From Pseudorhodoferax sp047601025 (GTDB lineage: Bacteria; Pseudomonadota; Gammaproteobacteria; Burkholderiales; Burkholderiaceae_C), in contig NZ_JASGJZ010000001.1 in assembly GCF_047601025.1 (NCBI RefSeq), positions 2,976,001-3,040,000 of the forward strand: a stretch of DNA of 64,000 bases, written 5' to 3'. Both the position numbers and the translations under genes were made by a program. The number at the start of each line of letters is the position of its first letter. Position 1 is the stretch's first letter. The notes under the pieces are model-generated. The model did no database searches. It saw only the letters and a list, made by a program, of their open reading frames with translations, and was not told where the DNA came from. Below, piece by piece: positions 1 to 7,618 of this stretch.

Positions 1-1577
1 AGAAAGTCCGACAGCCGCTTGGACTTGACCATGGTGTAGACGGTCAGCACGGTCGTCAGCACGAAGGTGACGGCGAAGATGGCGAGCCGGCGCGTCATCG
101 GGGCGTCGGCCTCGGCCAGCAGGTTCATGCCCAGGAAGCCGGTGGTCACAGTGCCGACCAGGCCGAAGATCGTGACCACGGTCAGCCGCACGACGGTGTT
201 GGCCTGGCGGCGCAGGCTGTCGCTCTCCAGGTAGTGGCTCATGTCGGCGATGCGCTCCTTGACCTCGCTGTACAGCGGGTCCAGCTCCAGGTGGCGCGCG
301 CACATGTGCCACAGGCCGCGCACCAGCGCCTGCTCGGAGATCTCGTGGAACCAGTAGCGGTGGGTGAAGCGCAGAAAGCTCTCGAAGCTGGCGCGGATCG
401 CGCGCTTGAAGGTGCGCACGCTGTCGGCGTCGTTCACGTCGAGCCGGCGCAGCGCCTCGACCAGCTTGTCCGAGACCATCAGCAGCGCGGCCTTCTGGAA
501 GTGCGCGATCAGGAACAGCATGAAGTGCTGGTGGCGGAACTGCGCCAGCACGCCACGGTCGCGGCAGGCGAACAGCTGCGAATCCGCCTGGCCCACGACG
601 ATCAGCGAATGCCCGCTGCACAGGTAGCGCGTCCACGGCGCGGCGCCGCCGGGGCCCCAGAAGCGGTCGTAGCAGAAGCGCTGCTCGAAGTCGGCCAGGT
701 GGCCGTCCGCGTACGGCAGCGCCTGCGGGCCGCCCGAGCCGGTGACCAGGCCCAGCCGCGCGAAGTCCGCGCGCGTGAGCGCCTGCGGTTCGTCCAGCGC
801 CAGGTAGGCCATGACCGGCATGCGGTAGTACTCGATCTGGCGGAAGCGCAGCGCGCCGGGCTGGCCGGAATGGTCGCCCACCAGCGGCTCCAGCATGGCG
901 GCCCAGTGCGTGGCGATGCGCGGGGCGCGGTGCTCGGCGACGTGGGCCAGGAAGTTGTCGCGCTGGTGCGCGTCCGAGCGCGCGAGCACGCGGCCCTCGG
1001 CATCCAGCCATTCGGCGTCGGCCAGGCAGTGCTGGGCGCGGCCTTCGGCGTCCCAGCCCGGCGGATAGCCGCGGCCGAAGCGGTACAGCAGTTCCTGCGC
1101 ATGCGGCAGCGACAGGTCGTCGGCCGAGACCTCCAGGTTGAACAGCACCAGGTCGACGTCGAGGAAGAAGTACAGGTCGGCGTGGACGATCTGCATCGTG
1201 ACCGGCGCGTCGCCGGGCCGCGCCGTCAACCGCACGGCGGCGATGTCGTGGCGGCGGAACACCCGCATCGGCGAGGCGGCCGCGCGCTCGTCGGGCCCCG
1301 CGCTGCCGGCGCCGCGGCCCTCGCCGTAGAGGAAGCGCTGCACGTAGGGCAGGAAGGTGACGAACTCGTTGTAGTGCCGCTCGTGGAAGCGGCTGGTGTC
1401 GCCGGTGTATTCGTCGACGACTTCCTGCCAGCGCGGGTCGGCGGCCAGCAGTTCCCAGGGCCGTGCCTGCGCTGCGGCGCCGGCCGGCAGCGGCATCAGG
1501 CGCAGCGGCCAGAGCAGGATCTGCCGCAGGTGGCGGACGTGGGGCGGGACGGCATGGTCGTGGTCCGAAGGCGTCAT
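1..1577 (-). CDS. CorA-like divalent-cation transporter family protein (3' end outside window)
   Basis: The gene runs off the left edge; about 525 residues are visible from an ATG at 1577. The C-terminal part shows a long helical region followed by a hydrophobic segment ending in the tripeptide GMN (GFLGMNLL, forward bases about 121-150), the signature at the end of the first membrane helix of CorA-type magnesium channels. After it comes another hydrophobic stretch that is cut by the window edge. The large soluble N-terminal region (about 420 residues) is longer than in classical CorA (about 316 aa in total) and does not resemble it closely, so this is a CorA-like paralogue and the transported ion is unknown. 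A TACACT sequence about 30 bases upstream of the start may be a -10 box. Family call is fair; function is inferred. Confidence 0.72.
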   Translation of the reverse strand, partial: MTPSDHDHAVPPHVRHLRQILLWPLRLMPLPAGAAAQARPWELLAADPRWQEVVDEYTGDTSRFHERHYNEFVTFLPYVQRFLYGEGRGAGSAGPDERAAASPMRVFRRHDIAAVRLTARPGDAPVTMQIVHADLYFFLDVDLVLFNLEVSADDLSLPHAQELLYRFGRGYPPGWDAEGRAQHCLADAEWLDAEGRVLARSDAHQRDNFLAHVAEHRAPRIATHWAAMLEPLVGDHSGQPGALRFRQIEYYRMPVMAYLALDEPQALTRADFARLGLVTGSGGPQALPYADGHLADFEQRFCYDRFWGPGGAAPWTRYLCSGHSLIVVGQADSQLFACRDRGVLAQFRHQHFMLFLIAHFQKAALLMVSDKLVEALRRLDVNDADSVRTFKRAIRASFESFLRFTHRYWFHEISEQALVRGLWHMCARHLELDPLYSEVKERIADMSHYLESDSLRRQANTVVRLTVVTIFGLVGTVTTGFLGMNLLAEADAPMTRRLAIFAVTFVLTTVLTVYTMVKSKRLSDF

Positions 1578-1712
1578 GGGGCGGCGGCGGTGCGGCGGAT
1601 GGCGGCAGTGTAGAGGCGCGCCAGCGCCGCCGCCCGCTGCCCTTGCCGGCCCGCTTGCCCATCGGCGGCAGGACGCCGCCGCGCTGCCCGGCTGGGAGGG
1701 GCCGGGCCGCTT

Positions 1713-2453
1713 TCAGTCCAGCAGGTCGGAGTAGTCGCCGCGGGCGTAGCCCTGCAGTTCGTCCCAGGGCATGCGCGCGGGCAGCGGCTGGGCCTTGACC
1801 GTCAGGCGCTGGCTGGACAGGCCGTGCATGTCCTGCTGCACCAGCGTGCGCACGTAGCGGCCGGCCAGGTCCCAGTCCACCTCGGTGCGGCGCTCGCCCT
1901 GCTGCAGGCGGTAGCGCTGCACGCCGTTGCGCGGCGGGCCCAGCTTTTCCATGCGCTGCAGCGCCTGCGGGTCGATCAGCCAGTAGGCCGCGGCCCACGA
2001 GCCGCCGTAGCCCACGTTGCCGTGGTGGCCCTTCTCCACCTCGATCACGCGGCGCTGCTCGCGCAGCACGATCTGCACCAGGGTCTGGCCGTCGGCCTGG
2101 CGCTGCAGCAGCAGCGGCGCGTTCTGGGCCTCGTCATGCGCATGGCCGGCGTGCGGCCCGGGCGTGGGCTTGTGGCCGTGGGCGGCCTCGTCGCGCAGCA
2201 CCTGGGGCAGCACGCGCTCGATCCATACCCGGTCACCGTCGCGGACCATGCGGTCGGTGTGGCGGCTGTCGCGCTGCACGCCGTCCTGGCCGATCGAGTG
2301 GCTCTCGTACTGCAGCAGCAGGTGCACCGTCGGGCCGGCATCGGCCGCGGCGGTTGCCGCCGGGGCTTGAGCGTGGGCCAGGGCCGCCGGCTGCACGGCC
2401 AGCAGGGTGCCGGCGGCCGCCGCCGCGGCCAGCCAGTGTCGGCGCTTGAACAT
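1713..2453 (-). CDS. Exported His-rich protein of unknown function, coupled to alkaline phosphatase
   Basis: A 246-aa protein with an N-terminal signal peptide: basic FKRRHW, an Ala-rich hydrophobic core, then a likely cleavage near AHAQA (about residue 30). The mature part is hydrophilic and holds a His-rich segment near residues 92-108 (HGHK...HAGHAHDE) that could bind metal. The ATG at 2453 overlaps the TGA of the upstream phosphatase gene (TGATG), so translation is probably coupled; an in-frame GTG one codon earlier is the alternative start. I do not recognise a family. The position last in a phosphatase operon suggests a periplasmic accessory role, which is inference only. Confidence 0.75.
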   Translation of the reverse strand: MFKRRHWLAAAAAAGTLLAVQPAALAHAQAPAATAAADAGPTVHLLLQYESHSIGQDGVQRDSRHTDRMVRDGDRVWIERVLPQVLRDEAAHGHKPTPGPHAGHAHDEAQNAPLLLQRQADGQTLVQIVLREQRRVIEVEKGHHGNVGYGGSWAAAYWLIDPQALQRMEKLGPPRNGVQRYRLQQGERRTEVDWDLAGRYVRTLVQQDMHGLSSQRLTVKAQPLPARMPWDELQGYARGDYSDLLD

Positions 2454-3970
2454 CACAGGCCCGCCGCTTCCTTGACCTTGCCGAACACCTTGATGTTGTC
2501 CATGGTGCCCTTGAAGATCCTGGCGCCGGCGCCGCCGGCGAACAGCATCACGTCGCCGCCGCCGTGGGTTTCGGAGCCCGGCGTGCCCAGGTTGACGTTG
2601 ACTTCCTGCAGGAAGTTGTCCTGCGTGGTGTCCACATTGGTCAGGTCCTCGCGGCCGGCGCCGCGGGCCGGGGCCACCCAGGGCTTGCCGCCGTCTTCTT
2701 CGTTGACCTGGCTGGAGGCGCTGGCGTTGGGCCGGCCGCCGTTGCCGAACACCAGCGTGGTGTAGGGCTTGCCGTCGGCTGCCTTGGACAGCTTGCCGGT
2801 CTGGTAGTCCACCACCTTGCCCAGGATCGGGCTGCCGATCTTGGAATAGCCGTTGAAGGCGATCGCGTGGTCATGGTCGGCGGTGACCACGATCAGCGTG
2901 TTCTTCAGGCCCGGGTCCTTCCTTTCCATGTAGGCCATGACGTTCTCGATGGCCTTGTCCAGGGCCAGCGCGTCTTCCAGCGCGCGCTTGGCGTTGCTGC
3001 CGTGCAGCGCATGGTCGATGCGGCCGCCTTCGACCATCAGGAAGAAGCCCTTGTCGTTGCGGCTCAGCACGTCCAGAGCCTTGGTGGCCATGTCGGACAG
3101 GCTGGGCTGGTCCAGCCGCTGGTTGGTGCGGTCCAGCTCGTAGGCCATCTCGCTTTGCGAGAACAGGCCCAGCAGCTTGCCGGTCTGGGTGGCGTCCAGC
3201 GCGGCCAGTTCCGAGCCCTTGCTGACGTAGGTGTAGCCCTTGGCCTGCATCTGCTCGACCAGGTTGGCGCTGTCGGTGCGCTTGCTGCTGGGGTTGATGG
3301 CCCTGGGCAGGTAGTTGCGCTGGCCGCCGCCCATCAGCACGTCCACGCCGTCGAGCAGCCTGGGGTTGTAGTTGGCATGGCCCGGCACCGACTGCTCGGC
3401 GATCGTGTTGTAGGCGTTGCGGTTGCAGATGTGGGCGTAGGTGGTGGCCGGCGTGGCGTGGCCCACGCGGGTGGTGGACACCGCGCCCACCGAGCGGCCC
3501 TTGGCCTTGGACAGCTCCAGCAGCGTCTCGGCCGGCGTGCCGTTGCCGGCCTGGCAGGTGGTGTCCTCGCCGCGGATGTATTGCGAGCCGTCGGGCGCGT
3601 AGGCCGACGTTTCGGCCGACATGGAGATGACCTCGTTGTTCATCTTCACGCCGGTCATGTAGGCGGCCATCGAGGGCGCGCTGTCGGTGGTCTGGCCGTC
3701 GCGCGAGAAGGTCTTGATGCGCGCCGCGTAGGGCAGCGATTGCATCTGCAGCTTGGCGCGCTCGCTGCTGACCAGCTTGTTCGGGTTGCCGGCGGCGATC
3801 TCCTTCTCGCCCTTGTAGATGCGGGCGGCGGTGACGGTGACCGGGCCCATGCCGTCGCCGAGGAAGAAGATCACGTTCTTGGCTTCACCGGCGGCCTGGG
3901 CGGCGGTGCCGGCCAACGCGCAACCCAGGGCCATGGCGGCGAGCGCGGTCTTGCGGAAAGTCGGGTTCAT
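2453..3970 (-). CDS. Alkaline phosphatase, Sec-exported (paralogue 1)
   Basis: A 505-aa periplasmic phosphomonoesterase of the PhoA superfamily. A signal peptide ends near residue 27 (GTAAQAA). The metal and nucleophile motifs are in order: FFLGDGMG (about 35-42), TDSAPS with the phosphorylated Ser near residue 97, GGRIDHALH and TADHDH, and a late ETHGG with a metal-ligand His. These match the Zn/Zn/Mg active site of alkaline phosphatases. The start at 3970 follows a 44-base gap from the stop-proximal end of the upstream paralogue, so the two are probably co-transcribed. The protein is clearly homologous to its neighbour (shared block around the nucleophile Ser through KMNNEVISMSA), pointing to tandem duplication. 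Periplasmic phosphate scavenging is the family role. Confidence 0.93.
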   Translation of the reverse strand: MNPTFRKTALAAMALGCALAGTAAQAAGEAKNVIFFLGDGMGPVTVTAARIYKGEKEIAAGNPNKLVSSERAKLQMQSLPYAARIKTFSRDGQTTDSAPSMAAYMTGVKMNNEVISMSAETSAYAPDGSQYIRGEDTTCQAGNGTPAETLLELSKAKGRSVGAVSTTRVGHATPATTYAHICNRNAYNTIAEQSVPGHANYNPRLLDGVDVLMGGGQRNYLPRAINPSSKRTDSANLVEQMQAKGYTYVSKGSELAALDATQTGKLLGLFSQSEMAYELDRTNQRLDQPSLSDMATKALDVLSRNDKGFFLMVEGGRIDHALHGSNAKRALEDALALDKAIENVMAYMERKDPGLKNTLIVVTADHDHAIAFNGYSKIGSPILGKVVDYQTGKLSKAADGKPYTTLVFGNGGRPNASASSQVNEEDGGKPWVAPARGAGREDLTNVDTTQDNFLQEVNVNLGTPGSETHGGGDVMLFAGGAGARIFKGTMDNIKVFGKVKEAAGL

Positions 3971-4014
3971 GCTGTGTTCCTGCGTGTCCTGCGTATGGAT
4001 CGGTGTTCGGCCGC

Positions 4015-5448
4015 TCACAGGCCGATGGCCTTCTTGATGAGGCCGAACACCTCGTGGTTGGTCAGCACGCCGGAGAAGTGGTCGGCGCCCAGGCCGGTGG
4101 CGCCCAGGAAGACGTCGGCGCCGCCGTGGGTCTCGCCGCCTGCGGGCATGGGCACCACGGCTTCCTGGATGTAGTCGGGGTGCTCCAGCTCGGCATCGCT
4201 GATCGGGCCGCGGGTCAGCTTGTAGCCCGGGCCGTTGCCGAAGCCCAGCACGGTGTAGGGGTTGCCGTCCACGTCGGTCGAGGGCCGCCTGTTGTCCACG
4301 TAGTTCATGACCAAGCCCAGCACGCCGGGCTTGCCCGGCTCGGTCTTGCCGGTGCGGGCGGCATAACCGTTCATCTGCAGCGAGTGGTCGTGGTCGGCGG
4401 TGACGACGATCAGCGTGTTCTTCAGGCCCGGGTCCACCTTCTCCATCTTCTCCAGCGCGGTCTTGATCGCGTTGTCGAAGGCCACGGTGTCCTGCAGCGC
4501 GCGGCGGGCGTTGGTGGCGTGCAGCGCATGGTCGATGCGGCCGCCTTCGACCATCAGGAAGAAGCCCTTCTTGCGCGCGGACAGCGCGTCGATGGCCTTG
4601 CCGGTCATCTCGGCCAGGCTGGGCTCCTTGGCCGGGTCGCGGTCCAGGTCGTAGGACATGTGGTCCCTGGTGAACAGGCCGGCGATCTTGGTGTTGCCGT
4701 CCACCGGCAGCTTGTCGAACGCGCTCTTGTCGGCCGCAAAGCCGTACTTGGCGGTCTTCAGCTCGCTGATCAGGTTGCGGCCGTCGTTGCGCTTGCCGCC
4801 GTCGGCGGCGGGCGTGAAGTAGCTGGTGCCGCCGCCGAAGATCACGTCCACGCCGTCGCCGAGCTTGGCGTTGTAGCCGGCGCCGCCGGGCACCAGGGCC
4901 GCGGCGATGGTGTTCTCGGCATCGCGGTGGCACACGTGCGCGTAGGTGGCCGCGGGCGTGGCGTGGGTGATGCGGGTGGAGGTGACCACGCCGGTGCCGT
5001 AGCCGGCGGCCTTCATCTGCTCCAGCAGCGTTTCCACCGGCGAGCCGTTGCCGGTGGCCGGGCAGGTGCTGTCGTACTTGACGTGGTAGGGCTTGCCGTC
5101 GGCGTCGGTGGCCCGGGTGTCGGCCGACATGGAGATGACCTCGTTGTTCATCTTCACGCCGGTCATGTAGGCGGCCATCGAGGGTGCGCTGTCGGTGACC
5201 TGGCCGTCGTTGGAGTAGGTGTGGACGAAGGCGCTCTCGGGCAGCCTGTCGATGGTCAGCTCGCCGTCTTCGCCGACGCTGTAGATGCGCGCGGCGGTCA
5301 GGGTGGTGATGCCCATGCCGTCGCCGAGGAAGAACAGCACGTTCTTCTGGGGCGCGGGTGCGGCGGTGCTGTGGTAGTTGTCGCCGCCGCAGGCGGCGAG
5401 CGTTGCGCACAACACCACCGCGGCAAAGGAGAGCGAATGCAACTTCAT
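4015..5448 (-). CDS. Alkaline phosphatase, predicted lipoprotein (paralogue 2)
   Basis: A 477-aa paralogue of the following gene, with the same catalytic motifs: FFLGDGMG (39-46), TDSAPS with nucleophile Ser near 87, GGRIDHALH, TADHDH and ETHGG. Unlike its neighbour it starts with a short signal that ends in a lipobox, LAAC, with Cys at residue 20, so it should be lipid-anchored. The ATG at 5448 was chosen over an upstream in-frame start at 5523 because it has an AAGGA ribosome-binding site and places the signal peptide at the N terminus. It is the first gene of the three-gene phosphatase unit. A possible PhoB-like repeat lies about 100 bases upstream. Confidence 0.92.
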   Translation of the reverse strand: MKLHSLSFAAVVLCATLAACGGDNYHSTAAPAPQKNVLFFLGDGMGITTLTAARIYSVGEDGELTIDRLPESAFVHTYSNDGQVTDSAPSMAAYMTGVKMNNEVISMSADTRATDADGKPYHVKYDSTCPATGNGSPVETLLEQMKAAGYGTGVVTSTRITHATPAATYAHVCHRDAENTIAAALVPGGAGYNAKLGDGVDVIFGGGTSYFTPAADGGKRNDGRNLISELKTAKYGFAADKSAFDKLPVDGNTKIAGLFTRDHMSYDLDRDPAKEPSLAEMTGKAIDALSARKKGFFLMVEGGRIDHALHATNARRALQDTVAFDNAIKTALEKMEKVDPGLKNTLIVVTADHDHSLQMNGYAARTGKTEPGKPGVLGLVMNYVDNRRPSTDVDGNPYTVLGFGNGPGYKLTRGPISDAELEHPDYIQEAVVPMPAGGETHGGADVFLGATGLGADHFSGVLTNHEVFGLIKKAIGL

Positions 5449-5539
5449 GGATGAGAGTCCTTGCGTGGAGAGTCGGGAAGCTGCGGCCGAATCTAGGTGG
5501 CGAATGTGGCGGCGGCATGACAAGACCGTGGCGCGCGGT

Positions 5540-5557
5540 CATGCGGGATTCATGCGG
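5540..5557 (-). promoter_or_regulatory. Candidate Pho-box-like direct repeat upstream of the phosphatase operon
   Basis: On the minus strand an exact 7-base repeat CCGCATG occurs twice with 11-base periodicity, separated by AATC (plus-strand CATGCGG at 5540-5546 and 5551-5557). Pho boxes have 7-base repeats ending in CAT with AT-rich 4-base spacers and the same 11-base period. A further TTGTCAT lies nearby on the minus strand (5517-5523). Similarity to the E. coli consensus is only partial, so this is a candidate supported mainly by spacing and by the phosphatase context. Confidence 0.35.
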
Positions 5558-5647
5558 CTGTCGTCCGGCGACGACGTGCCGGGTGGGGTGCCGGGTGCCG
5601 GCGAGGGGAGTGCGTGCAGGGCCCGCAGGACGGGGCGGGCACAAAGC

Positions 5648-5676
5648 AAAACGGCCGCGAAATTCGCGGCCGTTTT
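5648..5676. terminator. Bidirectional intrinsic terminator hairpin
   Basis: A perfect 12-base-pair inverted repeat AAAACGGCCGCG / CGCGGCCGTTTT with a five-base AAATT loop. A-tracts and T-tracts on both sides allow it to act on both strands. It sits just downstream of tRNA-Pro on the minus strand and is the natural end of that transcript. Confidence 0.8.
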
Positions 5677-5696
5677 GTCGTCTTCTTCGAAGAATC

Positions 5697-5773
5697 TGGT
5701 CGGGGTGAGAGGATTCGAACCTCCGGCCTCTACGTCCCGAACGTAGCGCTCTACCAGGCTAAGCTACACCCCG
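5697..5773 (-). tRNA. tRNA-Pro (anticodon CGG)
   Basis: A full cloverleaf on the minus strand: acceptor CGGGGTG paired with CACCCCG, a D arm with AGCCTGGTAGAGC, an anticodon stem CTACG/CGTAG around the loop TTCGGGA (anticodon CGG, reading CCG), and the T arm GGAGGTTCGAATCCTCT. Discriminator A and an encoded CCA end follow (5697-5700). It lies between ispB and a strong terminator. Confidence 0.97.
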
Positions 5774-5798
5774 TGTTCCGCTGCTGCGCAAGAGTCTT

Positions 5799-6782
5799 TC
5801 AGGACCTTCGCTGCAACAGCTGAGCCGCTAATTGTAGCAAAGCTTCCGTGTAGCTATTGCGCGACAGTCCTTCGATGGCTTCCATCGCGCGCCGCGCCTC
5901 GGCGGCAGCGGCCTGGCGCGTCACGTCCAGCGCGCCGGTGCCGCGCACGATGGCGATGATCTCGTCGATGTTCTCGGTCGCGCCTTGCTCGATCGCGACG
6001 CGGATGGTGTCGCGCTGCCGTGCCGTGCCGAGCCGCATCGCGGCGATCAGCGGCAGCGTGCACTTGCCTTCGCGCAGGTCGTCGCCGAGGTTCTTGCCCA
6101 TCTCGGCGGGCGAGCCGTCGTAGTCGAGCACGTCGTCGATGACCTGGAACGCCGTGCCCAGGGCCTGGCCGTAGTCGGCGCAGGCGCGCTCCAGCGCGGG
6201 CGGGCTGCCGGCCAGGATGGCGGCGATGCGGGCGCTGGCCTCGAACAGCTTGGCGGTCTTGGAGCGGATGACGCGCAGGTAGCCTTCTTCGTCCAGCGTG
6301 GCGTCGTGCATGTTCACGAGCTGCAGGACCTCGCCCTCGGCGATCACGTTGGTGGCCTCGGCCAGCGTTTCCATGATGCGCATGTCCTGCGCCTCGACCA
6401 TCATCTGGAAGGCGCGCGAATACAGGAAGTCGCCGACCAGCACGCTGGCCGGGTTGCCGAAGGCTTCGTTGGCGGTGGCGCGGCCGCGGCGCAGCGTGGA
6501 GTCGTCGACCACGTCGTCGTGCAGCAGCGTCGCGGTGTGGATGAACTCGACCACGGCCGCCAGGTTGAAGCGCTGCGGCGAGCGCGTGCCGAGCGCCCCG
6601 CACATCAGCAGCAGCAGGGCCGGCCGCAGGCGCTTGCCGCCGGCCGAGATGATGTATTGGGCGACCTGGCCGACGAGGGGGACGCCGGACGCCAGACGAT
6701 GGGCGATCAGCCGGTCGACTTCGCGCATGTCTTCGGCGATCAGCGCGACCGCCGCAGCGGTGCTGGAAGTGTGGTCGGACAA
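5799..6782 (-). CDS. ispB: Octaprenyl diphosphate synthase (polyprenyl synthetase)
   Basis: A 327-aa trans-prenyltransferase that extends farnesyl diphosphate with isopentenyl diphosphate to make the ubiquinone side chain. The first aspartate-rich motif is DDVVDD (about 90-95) and the second is near DDVLDYDG, followed by GKNLGDDLREGK; GGKRLRP marks the substrate-binding region. Length is normal for the family. It is divergent from rplU-rpmA-obg, the arrangement usual in proteobacteria, which supports the ispB assignment over other chain-length variants. Exact chain length cannot be read from the sequence. Confidence 0.93.
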   Translation of the reverse strand: MSDHTSSTAAAVALIAEDMREVDRLIAHRLASGVPLVGQVAQYIISAGGKRLRPALLLLMCGALGTRSPQRFNLAAVVEFIHTATLLHDDVVDDSTLRRGRATANEAFGNPASVLVGDFLYSRAFQMMVEAQDMRIMETLAEATNVIAEGEVLQLVNMHDATLDEEGYLRVIRSKTAKLFEASARIAAILAGSPPALERACADYGQALGTAFQVIDDVLDYDGSPAEMGKNLGDDLREGKCTLPLIAAMRLGTARQRDTIRVAIEQGATENIDEIIAIVRGTGALDVTRQAAAAEARRAMEAIEGLSRNSYTEALLQLAAQLLQRRS

Positions 6783-6875
6783 GTTGTAACCCAGGGTAAT
6801 TGCGTCGAATTATAGGAAGCCGCCAATGCGCCCCGCCGGGCGCGCGGGTGCCGGCCTCGGTGAAGGGGTGGGAGA

Positions 6876-6884
6876 TGCTATACT
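6876..6884 (+). promoter_or_regulatory. Extended -10 promoter for rplU-rpmA
   Basis: TGC followed by TATACT (6879-6884) matches an extended -10 sigma-70 element about 70 bases before rplU. No convincing -35 is visible, as is common for extended -10 promoters. It lies in the ispB-rplU divergent intergenic region. Confidence 0.5.
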
Positions 6885-6952
6885 CGCGGGCTTCGCGGAA
6901 ATTCGTCCGCCGAAGGCTCTTTCCTCGAAACGAGGCTCAACAGAGGTTCCAC

Positions 6953-7264
6953 ATGTACGCGGTCATAAAAACCGGCGGCAAGCAGTATCGCGTTGCTTCC
7001 GGCGAAAAAATCAAGGTAGAACAGATTGCTGCGGATGTTGGCCAGGAGATCGTGATCGACCAGGTGCTCGCCGTTGGCAACGGCAGCGAACTGAAGGTCG
7101 GCACGCCCTTGGTGTCCGGCGCAACCGTCACGGCAACCGTCGTGGCGCATGGCAAGCACGACAAGGTGCGCATTTTCAAGCTGCGCCGTCGCAAGCACTA
7201 TCAGAAACGTCAAGGCCATCGCCAGCAGTTCACCGAACTGCAGATCGGCGCGATCGCCGGCTAA
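6953..7264 (+). CDS. rplU: 50S ribosomal protein L21
   Basis: A 103-aa protein with the typical L21 start MYAVIKTGGKQYRV and the basic C-terminal rRNA-binding segment (KVRIFKLRRRKHYQKRQGHRQ). L21 binds 23S rRNA with L20 in the large subunit. The ATG at 6953 was chosen because an upstream in-frame extension is not conserved in the family and the length from here is exactly typical. It is followed after 15 bases by rpmA, the conserved operon partner. Confidence 0.98.
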   Translation: MYAVIKTGGKQYRVASGEKIKVEQIAADVGQEIVIDQVLAVGNGSELKVGTPLVSGATVTATVVAHGKHDKVRIFKLRRRKHYQKRQGHRQQFTELQIGAIAG

Positions 7265-7279
7265 GAAGGGGTAAGGCTC

Positions 7280-7540
7280 ATGGCACAGAAAAAAGGCGGC
7301 GGCTCCACGCGCAACGGCCGCGATTCCAAGCCCAAGATGCTGGGCGTGAAGGCGTTCGGCGGCGAACTGGTGAGCGCGGGCTCCATCATCGTGCGCCAGC
7401 GCGGCACGCGTTTCCATGCTGGCAGCAATGTCGGCGTCGGCAAGGACCATACGCTGTTTGCGCTGGTCGACGGCCATGTCTCGTTCGCCACCAAGGGTGC
7501 GCTGAACAAGCACACGGTGGTGGTCACACCCGCTGCCTGA
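7280..7540 (+). CDS. rpmA: 50S ribosomal protein L27
   Basis: An 86-aa protein beginning MAQKKGGGSTRNGRDS, the N-terminal tail that reaches the peptidyl-transferase centre. It holds the conserved GxRQRGTRFHAG and GKDHTLFAL blocks. It lies between rplU and obg and is followed by an intrinsic terminator, so much of the transcription probably ends before obg. Confidence 0.98.
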   Translation: MAQKKGGGSTRNGRDSKPKMLGVKAFGGELVSAGSIIVRQRGTRFHAGSNVGVGKDHTLFALVDGHVSFATKGALNKHTVVVTPAA

Positions 7541-7561
7541 GGACGTCGGTCCCTCCGGTCC

Positions 7562-7592
7562 GAAGCCCCGCTCGTCGGGGCTTCTTCGTTTT
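7562..7592 (+). terminator. Intrinsic terminator after rpmA
   Basis: The stem GAAGCCCCG / CGGGGCTTC (9 base pairs, loop CTCGT) is followed by TTCGTTTT. It lies between rpmA and obg, 27 bases before the obg start, so it probably attenuates read-through into obg. Confidence 0.75.
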
Positions 7593-7618
7593 GAGCTCGG
7601 CCTTGTGCGAGGTGGAAC

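Noticed and set aside
234..1613. A 459-aa plus-strand open frame at the left edge
   Set aside because: It is antisense to the CorA-like gene, which has a GMN motif and membrane helix; the plus frame shows only Val/Ala/Gln/Arg-rich sequence.
2453..5644. Single 1063-aa minus-strand open frame spanning both phosphatases
   Set aside because: Its N-terminal 560 residues are Arg/His/Pro-rich out-of-frame translation of the lipoprotein phosphatase; only the part from 3970 is a real gene. Long spurious frames are expected at this GC content.
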